From: Fibrobacter succinogenes
Lineage (GTDB): Bacteria > Fibrobacterota > Fibrobacteria > Fibrobacterales > CADBQJ01
DNA length: 5,860 nucleotides
Direction of reading: 5' to 3'
Assembly: GCA_902796785.1 (NCBI GenBank)
Contig: CADBQJ010000181.1
Coordinates: 1-5,860, forward strand
Part shown: positions 1-5,541 of the stretch, in pieces
Position numbering within the stretch: position 1 is the stretch's first letter
How the letters are laid out: each line of letters opens with the position of its first letter
Made by a program: the position numbers and the translations under genes
The notes under the pieces: generated by a model
Databases searched by the model: none
Told to the model about the DNA's origin: nothing
The model's input: the letters and a program-made list of their open reading frames with translations, nothing else

Positions 1-1014
1 ATCGCCCCCTGGCCCGGAACGGCGGTCGCCGCCTACACGCTGATCGCCGACGACTTCTGCGGCGGACTGGCCGGCCAGGCGCACGCCGACACGATGATGG
101 CGAACCGCGGCATGGGGATGGCCTTCGGCGCGATGGTCGCCAGCTGCTCCGACGGCGACTGGGCGCTCGCCCGCGAGCGGATCGGCCGCGGCCACGAGAT
201 CATCAACCACTCCTGGAGCCACATCTGCGCGACGACCGAGGAACGCTGCGGCTCCGGCCCGACCTACGGCCCCGAGCTCTTCGCGCAGGAGTTCGGCCAG
301 AGCACGGACGGCATCGAGCGGAACGCCGGCGTCCGCCCGACCTTCTTCATCTTCCCCTACGACGAATCGACCGACACCGCGCGCGCCTACCTGAAGGGGC
401 TCGGCTACCTCGGCGCCCGCGCGGGGACGAAGATGCGGCTCAACGACGACGTCTTCGACCCCTTCACGCCCAACTTCGACGTCAACTGGCCCGAGGGGCA
501 GAAGACCGGCCGGCAGCGGTGGGGCTTCGTCTCCGGGATGACCGACGCGCTGCTCGAGCAGGGGCGCGGCTGGGGCATCCGCGAGATCCACGGCGTGAAC
601 GACGGCTGGGGGCCGATCGCGCTCGACAGCATGCGCGCCCACGCCGACGAGCTCAAGCGCCTGGTGGACGCCGGGAAGCTCTGGGTGGCGCCTCCCTCGG
701 AGGTGATCCGCTACCACGACCAGCGCGAACACTACGGCGTCGAGATCGCGGAGGTGGACGACGGGAACGGCAGGAGCTACCGGATCGACCTGACGGGAGA
801 GCCGCTCGACTCCCGCTACGACGGCCGTCCGCTCACGCTGGTCGTCACCGGGCTCCGCCTGGACGGCGACGCCGCCCTCGCGGAGCAGGACGGCCGGAAC
901 GACATGCTCTCCGTTTCCGACACGATGCGCGTGGAATTCGCGCCCGGCGCCGGGCCCATGGAGATCCGCGTCCTGCATTTCATGCAGGCCGCGCCTCCCG
1001 CGCAGCCGCGATAG
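1..1014 (+). CDS. Polysaccharide deacetylase (NodB/CE4-like), 5' end cut off by window
   Basis: The frame is open from base 1 and ends at TAG 1012-1014, giving 337 visible residues; the start and any signal peptide lie outside the window. Numbered from the first visible codon, CE4-type motifs appear in order: an Asp pair in LIADDF (D17, D18; motif 1, usually TFDDG), HSWSH (H70, H74; metal-binding motif 2), RPTFFIFPY (R112-Y120; motif 3), and IHGVNDGWGP (H197; probable motif 5 histidine). The segment LWVAPPSEVIRYHDQRE followed by a beta-rich tail with PLTLVV and a GAGPMEIRV end fits a subgroup of deacetylases with a C-terminal beta domain. Family members remove N- or O-acetyl groups from polysaccharides or peptidoglycan using a divalent metal. 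Several cysteines (C20, C49, C76, C83) fit an exported protein, but that is inference. The substrate cannot be told. It converges on mnmE and is not part of that operon. Confidence 0.82.
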   Translation: MAPWPGTAVAAYTLIADDFCGGLAGQAHADTMMANRGMGMAFGAMVASCSDGDWALARERIGRGHEIINHSWSHICATTEERCGSGPTYGPELFAQEFGQSTDGIERNAGVRPTFFIFPYDESTDTARAYLKGLGYLGARAGTKMRLNDDVFDPFTPNFDVNWPEGQKTGRQRWGFVSGMTDALLEQGRGWGIREIHGVNDGWGPIALDSMRAHADELKRLVDAGKLWVAPPSEVIRYHDQREHYGVEIAEVDDGNGRSYRIDLTGEPLDSRYDGRPLTLVVTGLRLDGDAALAEQDGRNDMLSVSDTMRVEFAPGAGPMEIRVLHFMQAAPPAQPR

Positions 1015-1021
1015 CGGAACT

Positions 1022-2347
1022 CTATTTCCCGATGCAGAAGCCGGAGAAGATCCGGTTCAGGAGGTCGTCCGGGGCGATCTTCCCCGTGACGGTCTGCAGC
1101 TCCTCGCGCGCCCGCCGGAGGGCGTCCGCGGCCATCTCGGGCGAGGTGCGCTCGCCGCTCGCGGCGAAGTCGGCCGCCTCGGCCAGGAGCCGGTCGGCGC
1201 GGCGGAGGGCGTCGGCCTGCCGTTCGGTGGCCACGAGCGCCTCGTCCTCGTCTTCGGCGCGGGCGAAGGCCGCCGCCCGGAGCCGCGCGCGCAGCTCGTC
1301 CAGGCCGGCCCCCGTGACGGAGCTGACCGAGAGGGTTCCCTCCGCCGGGACGAAGCCCGGCAGGTCCAGCCGGGTGCGGACGCGGATCCGGCCCGGTCCG
1401 TCCGGCGCCGCGGGCGAGGGCGGAACGGTCCCGTCCTCCACCTCGACGACGAGGTCCGCCTCCTCGAGAAGCGCCTTCGTGCGCTCCTGCGACTTCGCGT
1501 CGAGCTCGTCGACCGCGTCGCCCAGCCCGGCGGTGTCGCAGAGCGCGATCTCGCCTTCGGGCAGCAGGAGCGTCGTCTCCACCCAGTCGCGCGTGGTGCC
1601 CGGCCGCTCGGAGACGAGCAGCCGCTCCTCGCCCAGCAGCGCGTTGACGAGCGAGCTCTTGCCCGCGTTGGGGGCGCCGCGCAGCGCCACGCGGGGAATC
1701 CGCGCCGCGCGCCGCGCCTTCTCCCAGCCGAGGAGCAGCTTCGCGACGGTTTCGCGCAGCGCCGCGATCCGCGACGGCCAGGAGCCCATGTCGGGCTCGG
1801 CCTCCTCCTCGGCGAAGTCCATCTCGAGCTCCGCCAGCGCGCCCATCCCGACGACGCCGTCGACGAGCGATTCGATCTCGCGCGAGAGCTTCCCCTCCGC
1901 CACGCGGCGCGCCAGCTTCAGCGCGGCGTCGGTGCGGGCGTGGATCGCCGCGGCGACCGCCTCGGCCTGCGCGAGGTCGATCTTGCCGTTCTCGAACGCG
2001 CGGCGGGTGAACTCCCCGGGCTCGGCGATCCGGCAGCCGTCCAGCGCGGCGATCGCGCGCAGCAGCCGGGAGACGATCAGCGGGTTTCCGTGCGGATAGA
2101 GCTCGACGGAGTCCTCTCCGGTGAAGGAGCGCGGCCCCTCGAACCGGATCGCGACCATCTCGTCGACGGTCTTCCCGTCGGCGTCCTTCCAGCGCGCCAG
2201 GGTCGCGACGCGCGGCGGGAATTCCCTGTTTCCGAAGAGGGCGCGGAGCACCTCGCCGCAGCGCGGGCCGGAGACGCGCACCGCGGCCAGGGCGGAGACC
2301 CCGCGCGGGGTCGCCGGGGCGGCGATCGTGTCGGCGCGCCCGGCCAT
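1022..2347 (-). CDS. mnmE: tRNA uridine-5-carboxymethylaminomethyl modification GTPase MnmE (TrmE)
   Basis: The 441-residue product is slightly shorter than the usual 450-460. MnmE acts with MnmG to add the (carboxymethyl)aminomethyl group at C5 of wobble uridine 34 of certain tRNAs. It has an N-terminal folate-binding domain (about 1-115, opening with DTIAAPATPRGVSALAAVRVSG), a helical domain interrupted by a Ras-like G domain (about 215-360), and the C-terminal FCIGK (437-441) with the family's conserved cysteine. G1 is GAPNAGKS (224-231), with the Asn (N227) that coordinates potassium in this family; G2 is PGTTRD (249-254); G3 is DTAGL (271-275). G4 is unusual: TRLD (325-328) instead of NKxD, keeping only the Asp. 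G5 is also weak (SSVTGAG, 342-348). The ATG at 2347 follows GGAGG with 7-base spacing and lies 4 bases after the yidC stop. This is the last gene of the operon; mnmG is not in the window. Confidence 0.96.
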   Translation of the reverse strand: MAGRADTIAAPATPRGVSALAAVRVSGPRCGEVLRALFGNREFPPRVATLARWKDADGKTVDEMVAIRFEGPRSFTGEDSVELYPHGNPLIVSRLLRAIAALDGCRIAEPGEFTRRAFENGKIDLAQAEAVAAAIHARTDAALKLARRVAEGKLSREIESLVDGVVGMGALAELEMDFAEEEAEPDMGSWPSRIAALRETVAKLLLGWEKARRAARIPRVALRGAPNAGKSSLVNALLGEERLLVSERPGTTRDWVETTLLLPEGEIALCDTAGLGDAVDELDAKSQERTKALLEEADLVVEVEDGTVPPSPAAPDGPGRIRVRTRLDLPGFVPAEGTLSVSSVTGAGLDELRARLRAAAFARAEDEDEALVATERQADALRRADRLLAEAADFAASGERTSPEMAADALRRAREELQTVTGKIAPDDLLNRIFSGFCIGK

Positions 2348-2351
2348 CGTC

Positions 2352-4151
2352 CTACCTCCCGCGCCCCTTCTTGACGGAGCGGGCGGTGCGGGTCACGTCG
2401 ATCGCGGCGGAGCGGGCGGAGCCGGCGTCGGCGGCGGCCGCGCGCGCCCTGGCGGGCGAGCCGATCACGGCGTACTGCACGATGCCGAAGAGGTTCGAGA
2501 CGATCCAGTAGAGCACGAGGCCCGAGGGCATCATCCCGGAGAAGCCGAACATCATCAGCGGCATCACGTAGACCATCATCTTCTGGTTGGGGTCCGTCAT
2601 GCTCTGGCGGGTCTGGAAGAAGGTGGTGAGCGCCATGACGAAGGGCAGCACGCAGATCCCCATCGGCATCACCAGCGGGATGTGGACGGCGCTGGTGACG
2701 ATGTCGGGCATCGAGAGGTCGCGGATCCAGAGGGCGAACGGCGCGTCGCGCAGCTCCACCGCGCGGCCCAGCACGAAGAAGAGGGCGATGAAGACGGGCA
2801 TCTGCAGCAGCATCGGGAAGCAGCCCGCCATCTGCGCCAGCGGGTTGATGCCGGCCTTGCGGTAGTAGGCCATCGTCTCGAGCTGCATCTTGCGCGGATC
2901 GTCGCGGTACTTCTTCCGGATCTCGTTCAGCGCGGGCTGGTGCTCCTGCATCTGGCGCATGGAGCGCATCTGCTTGAGCGTGAGCGGGAGCGTGGCGAAG
3001 CGGACGATCAGCGTCAGCAGGACGATCGCCAGGCCGTAGTTCCCGAGGATGCCGTAGAAGAAGTTGAGCAGGCGCAGCAGGAGGCCGGTCAGCCCGACGA
3101 ACCAGACGTCGGCGCCGCACCATTCCCAGCCGGAGAAGAGGATGTTCTCGTAGTTCTGCCCCTTCGCCTTGATGCGCGAGTACTCCAGCGGGAAGACGTC
3201 GAAGTCGAAGTCGAGCGAGCCGGCGGCGTCCAGCTCCTCGCGGATCAGCAGCTGCCAGGTGGGCTTGCTGGCGTCGCCCTGCGCGGGCTTCATCTCCACC
3301 GCGGTCACCTTGTGCTCGGAGGGCTCGGCGAAGCGGACGACGCCCGCGGCGTACTTGCGGCGCAGGCCGACCCAGCGCAGGCGGCCCTGGTCCTCGTTGT
3401 AGACCTTGCGGCCCGAGGGGGTCTCGCGCGCCACGGAGTAGTCCTGGTTCATCACCACTTCGCTGAAGAAGTAGTTGGCGAGCACGCCGGAGTTCTCGGC
3501 CACGGGCTCGGTCTCGCGCAGGCCCGCGTCCCAGCGCAGCAGCGCGTCGCCGTCGCGGAAGCCGCTCGTGCGCAGCTCCTGCGCGAAGCCGTCGGCCTCG
3601 GGCGAGAAGGCGTAGACGCGCTCCACGCGGCGGCGTCCGTCGCTCCAGGAGAAGGAGAGGCGGAGGGAGTCGCGCGCGACGAGCGTGTCGGGCAGCGCGC
3701 CGTCGAAGGAGAAGTCCTTCCCGGAGAGGTCGACGCCGTCGATCTCCAGGCCGAGCAGCCCCTCCTCGGGGCGCTGGAGGAGTTCGGGCCACGAGCCGTC
3801 GGCGGGGGAGCGGAGCGCCTTCAGGCGCAGCGAGCGGACCGTCGCGCCGCGCGAGTCGACGTCGACCCGGAAGCGGTCGGTCTCCACCGTGAAGACGCGG
3901 CGGGGCGTTTCGGCGACCTCGGCCGCGGCGGCGGTGTCGGCGGCGGAGGTGTCCGCGGCGGGCGCGGCGGCCTCGGCCTCGCGCTGCCGGTCGATGGCGG
4001 CCTTCGCGGAGTCGAGCGCCGCGCGCTCGCGTTCGAGCGCGGCCTTCGCCTCCATCTGCTCCTGCTGGATGGCGTTGTTCCGCATCGCCCAGAGCATCAG
4101 CAGCCCGAGCAGCAGGATCATCGCGAATTTGCTGAAGTTTCCTTTCTTCAT
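2352..4151 (-). CDS. yidC: Membrane protein insertase YidC (Oxa1 family)
   Basis: The 599-residue product has the long Gram-negative YidC layout. An N-terminal membrane anchor (about 8-23, after MKKGNFSK) leads into a charged, probably coiled-coil stretch (about 28-60) and an Ala/Thr/Ser-rich linker (60-82). The large periplasmic beta-domain spans about 85-340. The conserved 60KD_IMP/Oxa1 insertase core runs from about 350 to 562, with likely membrane segments near 366-390, 437-462, 488-511, 526-540 and 543-562. IVRFATLPLT carries R384, matching the conserved arginine of the hydrophilic groove that receives substrate; the cytoplasmic hairpin (about 391-435) follows. The C-terminus is short and basic (KKGRGR). 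YidC inserts and folds inner-membrane proteins, alone or with SecYEG. The ATG follows GGAG (4159-4162) at 7 bases and is 1 base from the yidD stop, suggesting coupling. A periplasmic domain of this type implies a diderm cell. Confidence 0.97.
   Translation of the reverse strand: MKKGNFSKFAMILLLGLLMLWAMRNNAIQQEQMEAKAALERERAALDSAKAAIDRQREAEAAAPAADTSAADTAAAAEVAETPRRVFTVETDRFRVDVDSRGATVRSLRLKALRSPADGSWPELLQRPEEGLLGLEIDGVDLSGKDFSFDGALPDTLVARDSLRLSFSWSDGRRRVERVYAFSPEADGFAQELRTSGFRDGDALLRWDAGLRETEPVAENSGVLANYFFSEVVMNQDYSVARETPSGRKVYNEDQGRLRWVGLRRKYAAGVVRFAEPSEHKVTAVEMKPAQGDASKPTWQLLIREELDAAGSLDFDFDVFPLEYSRIKAKGQNYENILFSGWEWCGADVWFVGLTGLLLRLLNFFYGILGNYGLAIVLLTLIVRFATLPLTLKQMRSMRQMQEHQPALNEIRKKYRDDPRKMQLETMAYYRKAGINPLAQMAGCFPMLLQMPVFIALFFVLGRAVELRDAPFALWIRDLSMPDIVTSAVHIPLVMPMGICVLPFVMALTTFFQTRQSMTDPNQKMMVYVMPLMMFGFSGMMPSGLVLYWIVSNLFGIVQYAVIGSPARARAAAADAGSARSAAIDVTRTARSVKKGRGR
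2355..2360 (-). promoter_or_regulatory. mnmE Shine-Dalgarno inside the yidC 3' end
   Basis: The minus strand reads GGGAGG across the last sense codons of yidC, directly before its TAG stop. It sits 7 bases from the mnmE ATG at 2345-2347. A ribosome finishing yidC would cover this site, so translation of mnmE is probably coupled to yidC. Confidence 0.8.
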
Positions 4152-4152
4152 G

Positions 4153-4374
4153 TCAGTTCTCCGGACGGGGCGGCACGGGGTCGAACCCGGCCTTGCAGAG
4201 CGGTTGGCAGCGCAGCACGCGCCACGCGGCGAGGGCGCATCCCTTCAGGACGCCGTGGGTCTCGACCGCCTCGACCGCGTATTCGCTGCAGCTGGGGACG
4301 AACCTGCAGTGCGTCAGGTGGCGGAAGGGGAGCCGCTGCCAGAGGCGGACGAGCGCGATCACGGCTGCGCGCAT
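4153..4374 (-). CDS. yidD: Membrane protein insertion efficiency factor YidD
   Basis: The 73-residue product is typical in length for this family of small, membrane-associated proteins that help YidC-dependent insertion. The signature is clear: an amphipathic N-terminus (MRAAVIALVRLWQRLPF), CRFVPSCSEYAVEAV (residues 23-37), a conserved Gly (G41) and RVLRCQPLCKAGFDPVP (52-68). The conserved cysteines are C23, C29 and C56; C46 and C60 are extra. The usual GGxDPVP is AGFDPVP here. The frame stays open upstream to an ATG at 4467, but the 4374 start is chosen because a perfect AGGAGG (4382-4387) sits 7 bases before it and the extra residues resemble no YidD. The gene begins inside the last codons of rnpA (16-base overlap) and ends 1 base before yidC, the classic order. 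Confidence 0.95.
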   Translation of the reverse strand: MRAAVIALVRLWQRLPFRHLTHCRFVPSCSEYAVEAVETHGVLKGCALAAWRVLRCQPLCKAGFDPVPPRPEN

Positions 4375-4739
4375 TTCGGCCCCTCCTCGATGGACTTCGC
4401 GGCCTCCGCGCGGAGAGCGGCCAGACCCTCTTCCGGAACCGACTGCACGTCGAACAGCATCCAGCACGGGGCCGGGATGTTCGCCATTTCGGATCGGACC
4501 AGTTCTCGCATCGTTCTCCTGACGCGGTTGCGCGTCACGGCGCGCTTGGCGACCTTCTTGCGGATGACCGTCGCCGCGCGGGTGCTGCCGTCGGGACTGG
4601 GCATCCAGAAAAAACGAAGACCGGGCACCTCGCGGCGGTGTCCGGTGCGGTAAAGGCTCCTGAAGGAGTCGGCGGCGGACAGGCGCATCTCCCGGAGGGG
4701 GAACTTGCCCGAGGCCGAATGCCGGTGGCGTTTCGCCAT
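4359..4739 (-). CDS. rnpA: Ribonuclease P protein component
   Basis: The 126-residue basic protein is the RNase P protein subunit, which with the rnpB RNA removes 5' leaders from precursor tRNAs. The family signature is seen at residues 65-75 (KRAVTRNRVRR, the RNR motif that contacts the RNA), preceded by KK. The N-terminal part (FPLREMRLSAADSFRSLYRTG, about 13-33) matches the usual start of the fold, including the aromatic residues that help bind the leader. LRFFWMPSP and TRAATVIRKKVAKRAV form the central strand and helix. The ATG at 4739 has a modest GGAG (4746-4749) 6 bases upstream and lies 21 bases after rpmH. A downstream Met at residue 18 would cut into the conserved region, so the longer start is preferred. 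The rnpB RNA gene is not in the window. Confidence 0.95.
   Translation of the reverse strand: MAKRHRHSASGKFPLREMRLSAADSFRSLYRTGHRREVPGLRFFWMPSPDGSTRAATVIRKKVAKRAVTRNRVRRTMRELVRSEMANIPAPCWMLFDVQSVPEEGLAALRAEAAKSIEEGPKCAQP
4382..4387 (-). promoter_or_regulatory. Strong Shine-Dalgarno that fixes the yidD start
   Basis: The minus strand reads AGGAGG here, 7 bases before the ATG at 4372-4374 and inside the rnpA coding sequence. It is the best ribosome binding site seen in the operon and decides between the 73-residue and the 104-residue reading of yidD. It implies independent or re-initiated translation of yidD at the end of rnpA. Confidence 0.85.
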
Positions 4740-4760
4740 ACGGCGCTCCGAAGAGGAGGC

Positions 4761-4916
4761 TTACTTCCTCGGCATGGAGTCGCTGACCGTCAGGCGGCGG
4801 CGGCCCTTGGCGCGACGGCTGGAGAGGACATCGCGGCCACCGCGGGTGGCCATGCGGGCGCGGAAACCGTGCTTGTTGACGCGCTTGCGGTTGTGGGGCT
4901 GGAATGTACGCTTCAT
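4761..4916 (-). CDS. rpmH: 50S ribosomal protein L34 (bL34)
   Basis: This short gene encodes 51 residues. [20 protein letters not shown] is a near-textbook L34 start, followed by [21 protein letters not shown]34 is a small, very basic protein of the large ribosomal subunit. After the usual end (…RRAKGRRR) the protein continues as [10 protein letters not shown], an extension of the type I recall in Bacteroidota and related phyla rather than the roughly 44-46-residue proteobacterial or firmicute form. The ATG at 4916 has GAGG (4925-4928) 8 bases upstream and the stop is TAA 4761-4763. It is the first gene of the rpmH-rnpA-yidD-yidC-mnmE cluster and sits directly behind the promoter at 4953-4981. 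Confidence 0.97.
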   Translation of the reverse strand: MKRTFQPHNRKRVNKHGFRARMATRGGRDVLSSRRAKGRRRLTVSDSMPRK

Positions 4917-4928
4917 GAGGTTATCCTC
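4917..4928 (-). promoter_or_regulatory. rpmH ribosome binding site within a small hairpin
   Basis: On the minus strand the 12 bases before the rpmH ATG read GAGGATAACCTC. The Shine-Dalgarno GAGG can pair with the CCTC next to the start codon, giving a 4-bp stem with an ATAA loop. The SD spacing of 8 bases is normal. The stem could dampen initiation or be coincidental; it is too short to claim regulation. Confidence 0.5.
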
Positions 4929-4946
4929 GAAAAACTCGTCGATGGA

Positions 4947-4969
4947 GCCGCAAGTATAGCTTTTGCGGC
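4947..4969. repeat. Perfect 7-bp inverted repeat spanning the rpmH -10 box
   Basis: On the plus strand GCCGCAA (4947-4953) is matched by its reverse complement TTGCGGC (4963-4969), with 9 bases between. The -10 box of the rpmH promoter and the likely start site fall within or beside the dyad. It could be an operator, or a hairpin in read-through RNA from the deaminase gene. No T-run directly follows either arm, so a simple intrinsic terminator is not supported; the nearest minus-strand run of five T's begins about 11 bases after the stem. Confidence 0.6.
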
Positions 4970-4981
4970 CTTTCCGTTCAA
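4953..4981 (-). promoter_or_regulatory. Sigma70-type promoter of the rpmH operon
   Basis: Read on the minus strand, a -35 box TTGAAC (4976-4981; first four bases match TTGACA) is separated by exactly 17 bases from a -10 box TATACT (4953-4958; five of six match TATAAT). Transcription would start near 4946, leaving a leader of about 30 bases before the rpmH ATG. The promoter is AT-richer than its surroundings and lies in the only sizeable intergenic gap of the window, which supports it. It should drive rpmH through mnmE. Confidence 0.72.
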
Positions 4982-4997
4982 GGTTTTGGGACGGAAA
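4971..4997. repeat. Perfect 7-bp inverted repeat overlapping the rpmH -35 box
   Basis: On the plus strand TTTCCGT (4971-4977) is matched by ACGGAAA (4991-4997), with 13 bases between. Three further pairs are possible inside (CAA 4979-4981 with TTG 4986-4988). The -35 box (4976-4981) overlaps the left arm, and the right arm directly abuts the deaminase stop codon. It lies one base from the other inverted repeat. It could be an operator or a transcript-end hairpin; it lacks the T-tract of an intrinsic terminator. Confidence 0.6.
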
Positions 4998-5525
4998 TTA
5001 GGGCTTTTTGAGCTCTTCCGGCGCCTGGCCGACCTTCTGGCCTTCGTAGACGAGGATCTCCTCGCTCTTGTAGACCAGCTCCACCCCCGCCTCGCGGAAG
5101 AGGGCCTCGCCGTCGGAACCGGAGTGGTAGCGCTTTTCGCAGACCACGCGGCGGATGCCGCAGTTGATGATCAGCATGGCGCAGACCCGGCAGGGGGTCA
5201 TCCGGCAGTAGAGGGTCGCCCCGTCCACGGCGATGCCGAGCTTGGCCGCCTGGCAGAGCGCGTTCTGCTCGGCGTGGACCGTCCGCACGCAGTGCTGGCT
5301 GACGCTGCCGTCGTCGTCGATCTGCTTGCGGAAGAGGTGCCCCACGTCGTCGCAGTGGGGGAGTCCCGCGGGGGAGCCCACGTAGCCGGTCACCAGGATC
5401 TGCTTGCCCCGGGCGATGACGCAGCCGCTGCGCCCGCGGTTGCAGGTGGCGCGCTTGGCCACGGTGTCCGCGATCTCCAGGAAGTAGTCGTCCCACGAGG
5501 GGCGGACGTATTTCTCCTCTGCCAT
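4998..5525 (-). CDS. dCMP deaminase (ComEB-type deoxycytidylate deaminase)
   Basis: The 175-residue product belongs to the zinc-dependent cytidine/deoxycytidylate deaminase superfamily. The catalytic signature is complete: HAEQNAL (H84 zinc ligand, E86 proton shuttle) and TPCRVC (C112 and C115 zinc ligands). The N-terminal half has CNRGRSGCVIARG (28-40) and TGYVGSPAGLPHC (46-58), the pattern I associate with dCMP deaminases such as ComEB and phage T4 Cd rather than tRNA adenosine deaminase or riboflavin-type deaminases. The enzyme converts dCMP to dUMP, feeding thymidylate synthase; relatives are activated by dCTP and inhibited by dTTP. Extra Cys/His residues (C28, C58, H78, C79) could bind a second, structural zinc as in the T4 enzyme, but this is inference. 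The ATG at 5525 follows GGAGG (5530-5534) at a short 4 bases. It starts 16 bases after the RCK-protein stop, so both are probably cotranscribed. Confidence 0.92.
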   Translation of the reverse strand: MAEEKYVRPSWDDYFLEIADTVAKRATCNRGRSGCVIARGKQILVTGYVGSPAGLPHCDDVGHLFRKQIDDDGSVSQHCVRTVHAEQNALCQAAKLGIAVDGATLYCRMTPCRVCAMLIINCGIRRVVCEKRYHSGSDGEALFREAGVELVYKSEEILVYEGQKVGQAPEELKKP

Positions 5526-5541
5526 GGTTCCTCCGCGCGTT

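Noticed and set aside
1006..1017. Hairpin CCGC-GATA-GCGG at the end of the deacetylase gene as a terminator
   Set aside because: The stem is only 4 bp and no T-run follows on either strand.
519..2099. A 526-codon plus-strand frame over the deacetylase end and antisense to mnmE
   Set aside because: Ser/Arg/Ala-rich shadow of mnmE; the real plus-strand gene here is in another frame and ends at 1014.
2077..3792. A 571-codon minus-strand frame overlapping yidC and mnmE
   Set aside because: It is an alternate frame of two clearly recognised genes, Arg/Pro/Ala-rich, with no motif.
3900..3980. GCG/GGC-rich repetitive stretch in yidC
   Set aside because: It encodes the Ala/Thr/Ser linker after the N-terminal anchor; the repetition follows from Ala codons in high-GC DNA and is not a separate repeat element.
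4153..4467. Longer 104-residue version of yidD
   Set aside because: The extra 31 residues are Gly/Arg-rich, come from the rnpA coding sequence in another frame, and the internal ATG at 4374 has a perfect Shine-Dalgarno and a family-typical start.
4921..4929. TTATCCTCG as a DnaA box, hinting at an origin near rpmH
   Set aside because: It matches the consensus TTATCCACA at seven of nine positions, is single, and there is no AT-rich unwinding region or dnaA in the window.
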